From: Agrobacterium tumefaciens
GTDB taxonomy: Bacteria > Pseudomonadota > Alphaproteobacteria > Rhizobiales > Rhizobiaceae
DNA length: 64,000 nucleotides
NCBI GenBank assembly: GCA_025560025.1
Contig: CP048485.1
Location: 2,647,501 to 2,711,500 of the forward strand
Reading direction: 5' to 3'
Shown: positions 33,890 to 43,084 of the stretch, in pieces
Layout: each line of letters starts with the position of its first letter
Numbering within the stretch: position 1 is the stretch's first letter
Program-made: the position numbers and the translations under genes
Notes under the pieces: generated by a model
What the model was told of the DNA's origin: nothing
What the model saw: only the letters and a program-made list of their open reading frames with translations
The model's database searches: none

Positions 33890-35518
33890 GTGCCTGACCG
33901 TAAATCGCCACTCGCGCCTTTAAGGCATTTGACTTACAGACGAATCTGGATCGCCAGCCTTGCCTCGAATTTCGGCGGACTGATCCAGGCGGTGGGCGCC
34001 GCTTGGATGATGACGTCGCTGTCGAGTTCCGAAAACATGATCGCGCTGGTGCAGGCCTCCACCTCGCTGCCGATCATGATGTTCTCGCTGATTTCAGGCG
34101 CGCTGGCCGATAGTTTTGATCGTCGCCGCATCATGATTTCCGCCCAGCTGCTCATGCTGACGGCTTCGATCCTTCTTACGGTTTTTGCATGGTCTGGTTG
34201 GCTCACGCCCTGGCTGCTGCTCTTCTTCACCTTCATGATCGGCTGCGGTACCGCGCTCAACAATCCTTCATGGCAGGCTTCCGTCGGCGAAATGGTGCCG
34301 CGAGAGGATTTACCCGCCGCCGTGACGCTGAATAGCGTCGGCTTTAACATCACCCGCAGCGTCGGCCCGGCCATCGGCGGTATCATCGTTGCGGCCGCAG
34401 GCGCCGCCGCTGCATTTTTCGTGAATGCGCTCAGTTATTTCACCCTGATCTACGCGCTGTTTCGCTGGCAGCCGCCCAAATATGCCTCAACATTGCCGCG
34501 CGAACAGCTTCTCGCCGCCATTTCGGCTGGCATGCGTTACGTGGCCATGTCGCCCAATATCGGCAAGGTGCTGGTGCGCGGCTTTCTCTTCGGTCTCTCC
34601 GCCAGCGCCATCCTCGCTTTGATGCCGATCGTCGCCCGAGATCTTGTGGAAGGTGGCCCGTTGACCTACGGCGTCATGCTGGGTGCATTTGGTGTTGGCG
34701 CCATCGGCGGTGCGCTCATCAGCGCCCGGCTGAGGGAAGTCATGTCCAGCGAATGGATCGTGCGCGTCGCCTTTTTAGGCTTCGCCTTCAGCTCCGGCGT
34801 GACGGCAATCAGCACGAGCGCGATCATTACGTCCCTTGTCCTGACGGTTGCCGGTGCCTGCTGGGTTCTGGCGCTTTCGCTGTTCAACACCATCGTCCAG
34901 CTCTCCACCCCGCGCTGGGTGGTTGGTCGCGCGCTCTCGCTTTACCAGACGCTGACCTTTGGCGGCATTGCGGTGGGCAGCTGGCTGTGGGGTGAACTCG
35001 CGGAAGATTACGGCATTTCCTACTCGCTTCTCTGTTCCTGCGCGCTGATGCTGCTTGGCGTGGTCGTCGGCCTCAAGCTCGCCATGCCCGCCTTTGCCTC
35101 GCTCAATCTCGATCCGCTCAACCGCTTCGTGGAGCCGCCGCTGAGGCTGGATATCAAGCCGCGCAGCGGACCCATCGCCATTCTGATCGACTATGAAATT
35201 CACGACGAGGATCTTGGCGAATTCCTGCCGCTGATGGCCGAGCGCCGCCGTATCCGCATCCGGGATGGTGCCCGCAACTGGAACCTGATGCGCGATCTGG
35301 AAAACCCCGATATCTGGACCGAAAGTTATCATGTGCCGACATGGGTGGAATATGTTCGCCATAACCATCGCCGCACCCAGGCGGATGCCGAAGCCTGGGA
35401 CCGGTTGCTCGAGCTTCACCGCGGCAAGACACGGCCACGTGTGCACCGGATGATCGAGCGGCAGACCATTCCGCCGACCGACGATATCTTCCACAAGCCC
35501 CATACCGACCAGCATTAA
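33890..35518 (+). CDS. MFS_3-family (EntS-like) exporter with soluble C-terminal domain
   Basis: A 542-residue major facilitator. The first 410 or so residues hold 10-12 membrane segments of the MFS_3/EntS type (ADSFDRRRIMISAQL loop near residue 73, GTALNNPSWQASVGEMVPRE near 117). The last 130 residues are hydrophilic (ILIDYEIHDEDLGEFLPLM, then WTESYHVPTWVEYVRHNHR) and look like a dimeric alpha-beta barrel, a known fusion in this family. Related proteins export siderophores or drugs; the cargo here is unknown. The start is GTG. Confidence 0.85.
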   Translation: MPDRKSPLAPLRHLTYRRIWIASLASNFGGLIQAVGAAWMMTSLSSSENMIALVQASTSLPIMMFSLISGALADSFDRRRIMISAQLLMLTASILLTVFAWSGWLTPWLLLFFTFMIGCGTALNNPSWQASVGEMVPREDLPAAVTLNSVGFNITRSVGPAIGGIIVAAAGAAAAFFVNALSYFTLIYALFRWQPPKYASTLPREQLLAAISAGMRYVAMSPNIGKVLVRGFLFGLSASAILALMPIVARDLVEGGPLTYGVMLGAFGVGAIGGALISARLREVMSSEWIVRVAFLGFAFSSGVTAISTSAIITSLVLTVAGACWVLALSLFNTIVQLSTPRWVVGRALSLYQTLTFGGIAVGSWLWGELAEDYGISYSLLCSCALMLLGVVVGLKLAMPAFASLNLDPLNRFVEPPLRLDIKPRSGPIAILIDYEIHDEDLGEFLPLMAERRRIRIRDGARNWNLMRDLENPDIWTESYHVPTWVEYVRHNHRRTQADAEAWDRLLELHRGKTRPRVHRMIERQTIPPTDDIFHKPHTDQH

Positions 35519-35580
35519 GAGGCTGGGAGAGGCAGAAACGGGCCAGGTAAAAAGGCTATTGGGTCCTTGCCATAACCCTC

Positions 35581-35671
35581 GACGTCATCCTCGGGCTTGT
35601 CCCGAGGATCCAACCACGTATCGTTAAATCAATCGGTTGCAGATGCTCGGGACAAGCCCGAGCATGACGTC
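35581..35671. repeat. 91-bp intergenic element with 30-bp inverted repeats
   Basis: Arms at 35581-35610 and 35642-35671 are inverted copies of each other with only two mismatches, around a 31-nt spacer. Each begins or ends GACGTCAT, and each arm contains its own palindrome (CTCGGGCTTGTCCCGAG). This is the type of repeat seen in many copies in rhizobial genomes (RIME-like). It lies between convergent genes, where it might also act in transcription termination. Confidence 0.8.
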
Positions 35672-35702
35672 GGAGAGGTTTTCCGACGTCGCCGGTAACG
35701 TG

Positions 35703-36968
35703 CTATTTCAGCTTAGCCTTCAGGCCTGCATCTGGAAAACACGTCGGTGAGAGCCCGTTCTTGGCCTGCCAGTCGCCGAGTGAGCGGCGCGTCTTGAAAC
35801 CGGCCAGCCCGTCCGCCTTGCCGACATCGTAACCCTTGGCCACGAGCGCCTTCTGCATGGCGAGAACATCGGAGCGCAACATCGATCCAACATTGCCCCA
35901 TTCACCCTTGAACGGGCCCGCCCCATGGGCGATGCGGTCGGCGAGATTGCCGATGAACAGCGCATAGAGGTCGGAATTATTATATTCCTTGATGACGTAG
36001 AAATTTGGCGTCACCACGAATTCCGGCCCGTGCCGTCCGGCCGGCACCAGCATCATGCCATCGGCGGATAGGTCATTGGACGGAAAGGCTTTTCCGGAAA
36101 TGCGGGTAATGCCCATCTTCGCCCAGTCTGCCACCGGCCGGGCAAGATCAGGGCCCTCCTGTGCACAGGAGACATTGGCCGGGATCGAGACTTCGAAACC
36201 CCAGTCGCGATTGCGCTGCCAGCCGCGCTGGGAAAGATAGTTCGCTATGGATGCCAGCGCGTCCGGCACGGAATTCCAGATATCGCGATGGCCGTCGCCA
36301 TCGAAATCCACAGCATATTTGAGATAGCTCGACGGCATGAATTGCGGCTGGCCGAGCGCACCGGCCCAGGAACCCATCATGCGCGAGGCTGCGATATCGC
36401 CGCTTTCGACGATCTTCAGCGCATCGATCAGCTCGGTGCGGAACATCTCCTTGCGGGTGGACATATAGGCTTTCGTTGCCAGAACATCGACCACCGAATG
36501 CGGCAGTTTTGCCCGGCCGAAACCGGATTCGCGGCCCCAGATCGCAACGATGATATCGCCGGGCACGCCGTATTTCGCCTCGATCCTGCGCAGCGTCGCC
36601 GCATGGGTGGCGGCAAGCGAACGACCGGTGCCGGCCAATCCCTGCAGCCGTTTTTCGGAGAAATAGGCGCCCGGCGAGGAGAATTCCGCCTGACTCTGGC
36701 TCTGCTCCTTCGGGGGCTTCTGGCCGGGAATGACGAGATCAGGCAGGTTCCAGCTAATGGAAAGACCGCTGAGAGTGGCCTCAAGTGTTTTCTGCGATAT
36801 GCCGGCTTTGCGGGCTTCCGGCCAGATTTCCTTTTTCAGCCAGACGTTAAATTCGGCGTCGTATCGGGCTGCGGCTGCACCTGTCGGTACCGACTGCGCA
36901 AAAGCCGTCGTCGCTGAAAAAACGGAAAGAAGTGCAGCCAGTGCCTTCGGGGCAAAATGGTTTCGCAT
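35703..36968 (-). CDS. Lytic murein transglycosylase (SLT_2/MltB family)
   Basis: A 421-residue exported enzyme that cleaves peptidoglycan to leave 1,6-anhydro ends. The signal peptide ends TTAFAQS near residue 25. The catalytic Glu lies in AIWGRESGFGRAK (near residue 148), and SWAGALGQPQFMPSSYLKYA near 205 is the family hallmark. The last 60 residues (MQKALVAKGYDVGKADGLAG) are a peptidoglycan-binding PG_binding_1 domain. It starts 34 nt after recR on the same strand, though the pairing has no obvious functional logic. Confidence 0.93.
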   Translation of the reverse strand: MRNHFAPKALAALLSVFSATTAFAQSVPTGAAAARYDAEFNVWLKKEIWPEARKAGISQKTLEATLSGLSISWNLPDLVIPGQKPPKEQSQSQAEFSSPGAYFSEKRLQGLAGTGRSLAATHAATLRRIEAKYGVPGDIIVAIWGRESGFGRAKLPHSVVDVLATKAYMSTRKEMFRTELIDALKIVESGDIAASRMMGSWAGALGQPQFMPSSYLKYAVDFDGDGHRDIWNSVPDALASIANYLSQRGWQRNRDWGFEVSIPANVSCAQEGPDLARPVADWAKMGITRISGKAFPSNDLSADGMMLVPAGRHGPEFVVTPNFYVIKEYNNSDLYALFIGNLADRIAHGAGPFKGEWGNVGSMLRSDVLAMQKALVAKGYDVGKADGLAGFKTRRSLGDWQAKNGLSPTCFPDAGLKAKLK

Positions 36969-37002
36969 TCGGTCTCCTCTTTGAATGACGGGGAGGGAGG
37001 CT

Positions 37003-37608
37003 TCAGATCGTCGTGCGGGCCCTGAGTGCCGCCGTTAACGTGCCCTCGTCGAGATAATCGAGCTCACCGCCCACCGGCACGCCATGCGCAAGCCGGGTGA
37101 TCTTGATACCGAGATCGGAGAGGCGGTCGGTAATGTAATGGGCGGTCGCCTGTCCTTCCACCGTCGCATTGACGGCGATGATGAGCTCGCGGATGCCGCC
37201 GACGCTGACGCGGTCGATCAGGCCCTTGATGTTCAAATCCTCCGGCCCGACGCCGTCGAGCGGCGACAGCGTGCCGCCGAGAACGTGATAGGCGGTGTTC
37301 ATCGCGCCGGCCCGCTCCAGTGCCCACAGATCCGACACGTCTTCCACCACGATGATGACCGACTGGTCGCGCCGCTCGTCGGTGCAGACAGTGCAGGGGT
37401 CGATTGTATCGACATTGCCGCAGCAGGAGCAGATCTTCACCTTGTCATAGGCCTCGCCCATCGCATGGCCGAGAGGCCCAAGAAGCTGTTCCTTCTTCTT
37501 GATGAGATGCAACGCCGCCCGCCGCGCCGAGCGGGGGCCAAGCCCCGGCACTTTTGCCAGAAGCTGGATCAGTTTTTCGATTTCGGGACCGGTGACTCGT
37601 TTTGCCAT
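37003..37608 (-). CDS. recR: Recombination protein RecR
   Basis: A 201-residue RecF-pathway mediator. The helix-hairpin-helix [20 protein letters not shown] is near residue 17, the four-cysteine zinc finger [16 protein letters not shown] at about 58-73, and the Toprim domain ([18 protein letters not shown]) follows. The C-terminal [20 protein letters not shown] is highly conserved in RecR. In many bacteria it sits directly after dnaX-ybaB; here a gene on the other strand lies in between. Confidence 0.97.
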   Translation of the reverse strand: MAKRVTGPEIEKLIQLLAKVPGLGPRSARRAALHLIKKKEQLLGPLGHAMGEAYDKVKICSCCGNVDTIDPCTVCTDERRDQSVIIVVEDVSDLWALERAGAMNTAYHVLGGTLSPLDGVGPEDLNIKGLIDRVSVGGIRELIIAVNATVEGQATAHYITDRLSDLGIKITRLAHGVPVGGELDYLDEGTLTAALRARTTI

Positions 37609-37645
37609 GAGCGTTTTCTACTGCATAAATCGGGAAACGGGAATC

Positions 37646-38281
37646 ATGAAGCGCAAAGGGCAGTCCATGAAAATACGGGCGGTGTGCCGGGGCGAGGCAA
37701 AAAGCCTGCCGGGAAAGACGATGAAGACGGGTATCTTCAAGCATCCCGTTCACGGCCCGGTCATGGTTGACGCGGAAGGCATCGTCAGCGACGCCGTCTG
37801 CAATCGCAAACATCACGGCGGCCCGGATCAGGCGATTTACGTTATGGGGTCCGTCGATCTCTATTTCTGGTCGCACTCGCTGGGCTTTGTCGTCGAAGCC
37901 GGGTTTTTTGGCGAAAACCTTGTTCTTGATGGCGTCGACAGCGCAAAACTCCATGTCGGCGACAGGTTCTTGGCCCAGGAAGTCGTGCTGGAGGTAACCG
38001 CCGCCCGCATTCCCTGCGCCACTTTGTCGGCCCGCATCGGCGATCCCGATTTCGCACCGCGTTTCCGGCAGGCGGGCCAGCCGGGTTTTTATTGCCGGGT
38101 GCTGAAAGGCGGAATGTTCGCCGCCGGGGAGGATATCGCCTTCGAACCCTATCAGGGAACGAAACTGCCGATACCGACCATTCTCCAGCGCTTCCGTCCC
38201 ATGCAGCTCACCATGGCTGAACGCGCGGCCTATCTCGAAACGCCGCTTGCAAGCCGGTTCCGCGCGATGCTGGAAGCCTAG
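37646..38281 (+). CDS. MOSC-domain protein (YiiM-like)
   Basis: A 211-residue protein whose core matches the YiiM-type MOSC family: HHGGPDQAIYVMG near residue 53, FGENLVLDG near 86, and RIPCATLSARIGDP near 118, where the conserved cysteine is. MOSC domains bind sulfur carriers or molybdopterin and occur in enzymes that reduce N-hydroxylated compounds such as 6-hydroxylaminopurine; that role is inferred. The ATG at 37646 follows CGGGAATC; 37667 (after AAAGGGC) is an equally possible start. It separates ybaB from recR. Confidence 0.85.
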   Translation: MKRKGQSMKIRAVCRGEAKSLPGKTMKTGIFKHPVHGPVMVDAEGIVSDAVCNRKHHGGPDQAIYVMGSVDLYFWSHSLGFVVEAGFFGENLVLDGVDSAKLHVGDRFLAQEVVLEVTAARIPCATLSARIGDPDFAPRFRQAGQPGFYCRVLKGGMFAAGEDIAFEPYQGTKLPIPTILQRFRPMQLTMAERAAYLETPLASRFRAMLEA

Positions 38282-38338
38282 ACCCTGTCTTGACGCGAGG
38301 ACGGCGTGCGTCACGCCATCCTCTTCGGTCGGATTATA

Positions 38339-38662
38339 TCAGAATGGGAATTTCATGCCGGGCGGCAGCGGCAGACCCGCGGTCAGGCCGGCCATCTTTT
38401 CCTGCGCCTGTGCTTCGCCCTTTTCCTTGGCGTCCTTGTGGGCAGCCACGATCAGGTCTTCGAGGATTTCCACCTCGTCTTCCTTGAACAGCGAAGGATC
38501 GATTTTCAGGCCGCGCATTTCGCCCTTGCCATTGAGAATGACGGTCACGAGACCGCCGCCAGCCCTGCCTTCGACTTCAAGGGCGGCGATTTCTTCCTGC
38601 ACCTTCTCCATCTTGGACTGCATTTCCTTGACCTTGCCCATCATGCCCATGATGTCACGCAT
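38339..38662 (-). CDS. YbaB/EbfC nucleoid-associated protein
   Basis: A 107-residue DNA-binding protein of the YbaB/EbfC family: [20 protein letters not shown] coiled helix at the start, then [20 protein letters not shown]. It forms dimers that coat DNA. It begins 24 nt after dnaX, the standard dnaX-ybaB arrangement. Confidence 0.93.
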   Translation of the reverse strand: MRDIMGMMGKVKEMQSKMEKVQEEIAALEVEGRAGGGLVTVILNGKGEMRGLKIDPSLFKEDEVEILEDLIVAAHKDAKEKGEAQAQEKMAGLTAGLPLPPGMKFPF

Positions 38663-38686
38663 GTGCCAAACTCCTGTTCTTTTTGT

Positions 38687-40561
38687 TTAAAACTCGATGT
38701 CGTCGCCGGGAAGGATGTCGCCTTCGCTCGATTCGGCAACCGATGGCGGCGCGATTTCTTCCGCCTCATCCTGTACGGCGGCGCGAATGCGCACGTCAGT
38801 GATTTTTGCGCCGGGAAACTGCGCCAGAATGGCGGCCACGTCGGGGTCCTGACGCGCATCGACAAGACGGGCATCCCGGGCATTGCTTTCGGCTTCAACA
38901 AGGGTCGGCTCGCCCTGTTCCTTGCTGAGGCTGACGATCCAGTGGATACCGGTCCATTCCTTGAGCTTCACGCCAAGCTCACCCGGCAGAGAGCCCGGCG
39001 CGCCATCGCCGAGGCGCATATCAAGCCGGCCGGGTTCCAGCCGCACCAGACGTACAAAGCCGCGTACCTTCGCCCGCATGACGGGATCGCGGTTCTTCTG
39101 GCAGAGATCGGCAATATCCTGCACCGAATTGACGGGAACCTTCGGCTCCGGCCGCTCTTCGGTTTTTGGTGCCGCGACCTGCATCTCCTGCGGGCGGCTG
39201 TCCGGAACGGCGCGCAGCACGGCGGAGGTTTGCGGTGTCGTCTGGCGCTGGGCGGGAAGATCGAGAGGTCTTCCCGCGGCCACGGCCTGTCCTGACGAAT
39301 AGGCGCGCGCACCGCCGCCATTGCCGCCGCCCGAAGGTCCGCCATTGGCGTAACCGCCGTCGCCGTTCGAGAGCTCCAGCAGGCGCCGGGCAGCATCTTC
39401 CGGAGCCGGCAGATTGGCGGCATGCGAAAGCCGGATCAGCACCATTTCGGCCGCACCGGCCGGGCGCGAGGCATTTTCCGTTTCCGGAATGCCTTTCAGC
39501 AGCATCTGCCAGATGCGCGAGAGTGCGGTTACCGCAATCGTCTCGGCAAATTCGGCGCCGCGCACGCGTTCGATCTCGGAAAGCGAGGGGTCTTCCGCCG
39601 CGTCCGGCACATATTTCATGCGGGTGACGAGATGGGTGAAATCGGCAAGGTCGTTGAGCACAACGACAGGGTTTGCACCCGCCTCATATTGCCCGTTGAA
39701 TTCCGAAAGGGCGGCCGCGACATCGCCTTTGACGACGTGCTGGAAAAGATCGACGATACGTGCACGGTCGGCAAGGCCGAGCATGCCGCGCACCGCTTCC
39801 GCCTCCACGCGCCCGCCGCCGTGGGCAATCGCCTGATCGAGCAGGGAAAGGCCGTCACGCGCAGAACCTTCGGCAGCGCGGGCGATCATCGACAGCGCCT
39901 GCGGATCGGCTTCGAAACCTTCCTTGCCGGCAATGGCGGTGAACAGGCCGACCAGATCGGCGGCGCTGATGCGGCGCAGGTCAAAGCGCTGGCAGCGCGA
40001 CAAAACGGTGATCGGAACCTTGCGGATTTCGGTGGTTGCGAAGATGAATTTCACATGCTCCGGCGGCTCTTCCAACGTCTTCAGAAGACCGTTGAAGGCC
40101 TGCGTCGAGAGCATGTGCACTTCGTCGATGATATAGACCTTGTAGCGCGCCGAGACCGGGCGATAACGCACCTGTTCGATGATCTCGCGAATATCGTCGA
40201 TGCCGGTATGGGAGGCGGCGTCCATCTCGATCACGTCGACATGCCGGCCTTCCATGATCGCCTGACAATGTTCGCCGGGGATACGCAGGTCGATGGTCGG
40301 CTTGTCGATGATGTCGGTCTTGTAATTCAGCGCGCGGGCGAGAATGCGCGCCGTGGTCGTCTTTCCCACGCCGCGAACGCCGGTCAGCATATAGGCCTGC
40401 GCGATACGCCCGGTCTCAAACGCATTGGTCAGCGTGCGGACCATCGGCTCCTGGCCGACCATCAGATCGGAAAAATCCTTGGGGCGATATTTGCGCGCCA
40501 ATACCCGGTAGCCGGTCCCGACCTGGGATTCGCTTGATGTGGTGGGTACGGTGTCGCTCAT
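38687..40561 (-). CDS. dnaX: DNA polymerase III subunits gamma/tau
   Basis: A 624-residue AAA+ clamp-loader subunit. The ATPase core has the Walker A GVRGVGKTTTARILARAL near residue 52, DEVHMLSTQAFNGLLKTLEE Walker B near 140, and the sensor ATTEIRKVPITVLSRCQRF. The zinc-binding cysteine cluster between Walker A and VIEMDAASHTG in E. coli is reduced here to GEHCQAIMEG with one cysteine. After residue 380 comes a variable linker (Gly/Asn-rich) and a C-terminal tau-like region. The ATG at 40561 lies about 80 nt after the SRP RNA on the same strand. Confidence 0.96.
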   Translation of the reverse strand: MSDTVPTTSSESQVGTGYRVLARKYRPKDFSDLMVGQEPMVRTLTNAFETGRIAQAYMLTGVRGVGKTTTARILARALNYKTDIIDKPTIDLRIPGEHCQAIMEGRHVDVIEMDAASHTGIDDIREIIEQVRYRPVSARYKVYIIDEVHMLSTQAFNGLLKTLEEPPEHVKFIFATTEIRKVPITVLSRCQRFDLRRISAADLVGLFTAIAGKEGFEADPQALSMIARAAEGSARDGLSLLDQAIAHGGGRVEAEAVRGMLGLADRARIVDLFQHVVKGDVAAALSEFNGQYEAGANPVVVLNDLADFTHLVTRMKYVPDAAEDPSLSEIERVRGAEFAETIAVTALSRIWQMLLKGIPETENASRPAGAAEMVLIRLSHAANLPAPEDAARRLLELSNGDGGYANGGPSGGGNGGGARAYSSGQAVAAGRPLDLPAQRQTTPQTSAVLRAVPDSRPQEMQVAAPKTEERPEPKVPVNSVQDIADLCQKNRDPVMRAKVRGFVRLVRLEPGRLDMRLGDGAPGSLPGELGVKLKEWTGIHWIVSLSKEQGEPTLVEAESNARDARLVDARQDPDVAAILAQFPGAKITDVRIRAAVQDEAEEIAPPSVAESSEGDILPGDDIEF

Positions 40562-40640
40562 TGCCTCGCCAGTTTGTTTTGCCAGTTGTCTTGGGGCGCT
40601 GAACTGGCCCGGCGAAAGCTGAGCACGTCTTTTAAAAAAG

Positions 40641-40744
40641 GGTGGGAGGCTGGCACGGCGACCCGTGCCGGGCTCGTTAGGGCTGCTTCCTTCCGGACCT
40701 GACCCGGTTGGCGAGTGGCTCGTCCACCACCAACCTCCCGGGGC
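40641..40744 (-). ncRNA. ffs: Signal recognition particle RNA (4.5S)
   Basis: On the reverse strand the conserved tip GGTCAGGTCCGGAAGGAAGC (about 40683-40702) is the Ffh-binding hairpin with the symmetric and asymmetric loops and GGAA tetraloop. Flanks CGGGAGGTTGGTGG and CCAGCCTCCCACCC pair to close a single long hairpin of about 104 nt, followed by TTTTTTAAAAG as terminator. It lies just upstream of dnaX, a common place for this RNA. Confidence 0.96.
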
Positions 40745-40815
40745 CACATATCGGCAATATCGAAAGCAAATGCAAGCCAAGCCTTCAAAAAACTGCTATC
40801 ACAATGAAAACAAAC

Positions 40816-41232
40816 ATGGAGGACACCTTGGAGACATTCCGGCTGGACGACAGACTGGCGCGCGACAGCGTGCTTGTGACGCGTTTGGGACTATGTGAAC
40901 TGCGTTTGCAAAACGACAACCGCTGGCCCTGGCTGGTGCTGGTGCCGCAGCGAGACGGCGTCAGTGAACTATTCGATCTCACCCCGCTTGATCAGGCCGT
41001 GCTGACATTCGAGACCAATCTCGTCGCGTCTGCCTTGAAAGAAATCACCGGAGCCACCAAGATCAATGTCGGTGCTTTGGGCAATATCGTCCGGCAGCTT
41101 CATGTCCACATTATCGCCCGCAATGAAGGCGACACCTGCTGGCCGGGTCCCATCTGGGGTCACGGAACGCCTGTGCCCTATGCCGCGGGCGAAAAGGAAA
41201 GTTTGATGAAAAAAATCTCCGGCGCGCTCTGA
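40816..41232 (+). CDS. HIT-domain protein
   Basis: A 138-residue nucleotide-binding protein of the histidine-triad superfamily. The motif is RQLHVHIIARNEGD near residue 98, with the third His of the classical HxHxH replaced by Ile, as in a subgroup of bacterial HIT proteins. Substrates are probably small nucleotide conjugates. The start is uncertain: ATG at 40804 or 40816, or a TTG at 40828 that has GGAGGA at the best spacing. Its stop overlaps the next gene by one base. Confidence 0.85.
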   Translation: MEDTLETFRLDDRLARDSVLVTRLGLCELRLQNDNRWPWLVLVPQRDGVSELFDLTPLDQAVLTFETNLVASALKEITGATKINVGALGNIVRQLHVHIIARNEGDTCWPGPIWGHGTPVPYAAGEKESLMKKISGAL

Positions 41233-42194
41233 TGATATCAATGAAAATTTTTGAAACCACTGCCCCCCATCCCGAAGCAAGCCTGCTGACAGCCTTTTCC
41301 AAGAACGCCCTCGACCGTTTTGCCGAAAAACGGTCGGAAGAGTGCGTTGCCGATGCGCTGAAGGTCGATGGCACCCATATTTTCGCTTTCGCTGGCAACC
41401 GGCTTGTCCTGAAGCATGACGAACAGGTCATCGACCCCCTGTTTTCCGCTTATGAGCTGGCTGAACTGCAGCCGGATTTCGACAATGCCGTGCTGCTCGG
41501 ATATCGCGAAACCGGCGAGCCGAGAATTGCGGTGCCGGTCGCCGTTGCCGAGGATCAGCTGGCGAGCCACTACAAGCTTGCCGACGCCCGCACGCTTTAT
41601 CGCGACCATCTTCTCGATGAGGAATTGCTGAGCGAGGTTGCCCAGGCCGTCAGCCTTACCCACTGGAACGCCGACAATCGCTTTTGTGGAAAGTGCGGCG
41701 GCACCATGGAACTGCGCATCGGCGGCTACAAGCGTATCTGCGCCGCCTGCAACCACACGATTTTTCCCCGCACCGATCCCGTCGTCATCATGATGACGAT
41801 CGATATCGAGCGTGATCTTTGCCTGCTTGGCCGTGGTGCGCATTTTGCGCCGGGCATGTATTCGTGCCTTGCCGGTTTTGTGGAGCCGGGCGAAACCATC
41901 GAGCAGGCCGTCCGCCGCGAAACGCATGAGGAATCCGGTGTCGAGATCGGCCGCGTGCGTTACCACGCCTCGCAGCCCTGGCCGATGCCGCACACGCTGA
42001 TGATCGGCTGTTATGCCGAGGCACTGTCTTTCGATATTGCCCGCGATGAGATCGAACTGGAGGATTGCCGCTGGTTCACACGGGCGGAAGTCGCCAAGAT
42101 GCTGGAGACGGCAACGGGTGAGGGCTTTTCCGCGCCTCCCGGCGGCGCAATCGCGCACCGTCTGATGCGCGACTGGGTGGAATGGACGAAATAA
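41232..42194 (+). CDS. nudC: NAD(+) diphosphatase NudC
   Basis: A 320-residue Nudix hydrolase that splits NAD(H) to NMN(H) and AMP and can remove NAD caps from RNA. It has a zinc-ribbon (FCGKCGG ... RICAACNH, about residues 154-176), then the Nudix box GFVEPGETIEQAVRRETHEE near 215, and the diagnostic SQPWPMPHTLM motif near 245, which confers NADH preference. The start overlaps the HIT gene stop (TGATG); an ATG three codons on is an alternative. Confidence 0.95.
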   Translation: MISMKIFETTAPHPEASLLTAFSKNALDRFAEKRSEECVADALKVDGTHIFAFAGNRLVLKHDEQVIDPLFSAYELAELQPDFDNAVLLGYRETGEPRIAVPVAVAEDQLASHYKLADARTLYRDHLLDEELLSEVAQAVSLTHWNADNRFCGKCGGTMELRIGGYKRICAACNHTIFPRTDPVVIMMTIDIERDLCLLGRGAHFAPGMYSCLAGFVEPGETIEQAVRRETHEESGVEIGRVRYHASQPWPMPHTLMIGCYAEALSFDIARDEIELEDCRWFTRAEVAKMLETATGEGFSAPPGGAIAHRLMRDWVEWTK

Positions 42195-42209
42195 TCGCGT
42201 TCGGCAGGC

Positions 42210-43073
42210 TCAACCCTGGTTGAGCTTGCCGCGCATCGCATGGCCCTTGTAGACGCCGAGAATGCGGACTTTTTCGGAGAAGAAGCGCAACTCGTCCAGC
42301 GCATGCCGCACCGGCTCGTCGTCGGGATGGCCTTCAATATCGGCATAAAACTGCGTTGCTACGAATTTGCCGCCGAGCTGGTAGCTTTCCAGCTTCGTCA
42401 TGTTGATGCCGTTTGTCGCAAAGCCACCCATGGCCTTGTAGAGCGCAGCCGGAATATTGCGGACGTTGAATACGAAAGTCGTGACGATGATTTCGTCAGG
42501 GGATTGACGCTTGGCCCAATTCTCATCGCGGGAAAGCACGACGAAGCGGGTGACGTTGTTTTCCGAATCCTCGACATTTTCAGCCAGAATATCGAGACCG
42601 TAAAGATCGGCGGCAAGACGCGGCGCCAAGGCTGCCATGCTGCGGTCGCCCTTTTCGGAAACCTGCTTGGCGGCGCCCGCTGTATCGCCGGCAATAACCG
42701 GCTTCCAGCCGTTGGAGCGGATGATCTTGCGGCACTGGCCAAGCGCGTGGATGTGGCTGTGGACGGTGCGGATCTCGTCTTTTTTCACGCCCGGCATCAC
42801 CATCAGCTGGAAGCGGATCGGCATGAAATATTCACCGATGATGTGAAGGCGCGATTCCGGCAGCAGGTGATGAATATCCGCAACGCGGCCGGCCAGCGTG
42901 TTCTCGATCGGGATCATGCCAAGATCGGCTTCGCCGTTTTCAATGGCGTTGAAGGCGTCCTCGAAGGTCGGGCACGGCAAAGGCTCCATGTCCGGGAACA
43001 TGTCGCGGCAGGCCATGTCGGAATTCGCGCCGAATTCGCCCTGAAAGGCAATGCGTTTTGTGCTCAAGGTCAT
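42210..43073 (-). CDS. pheA: Prephenate dehydratase
   Basis: A 287-residue monofunctional enzyme that turns prephenate to phenylpyruvate in phenylalanine synthesis. The N-terminal part RIAFQGEFGANSDMACRDMF and DLGMIPIENTLAGRVADIHH, then NVTRFVVLSRDE near residue 172 with the catalytic Thr-Arg-Phe, make up the PDT domain. The C-terminal ACT domain includes ALYKAMGGFATNGINMTKLE and should sense phenylalanine. No chorismate mutase domain is present, unlike E. coli PheA. It lies 11 nt after kdsB. Confidence 0.95.
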   Translation of the reverse strand: MTLSTKRIAFQGEFGANSDMACRDMFPDMEPLPCPTFEDAFNAIENGEADLGMIPIENTLAGRVADIHHLLPESRLHIIGEYFMPIRFQLMVMPGVKKDEIRTVHSHIHALGQCRKIIRSNGWKPVIAGDTAGAAKQVSEKGDRSMAALAPRLAADLYGLDILAENVEDSENNVTRFVVLSRDENWAKRQSPDEIIVTTFVFNVRNIPAALYKAMGGFATNGINMTKLESYQLGGKFVATQFYADIEGHPDDEPVRHALDELRFFSEKVRILGVYKGHAMRGKLNQG

Positions 43074-43084
43074 GGGACTGTCCG

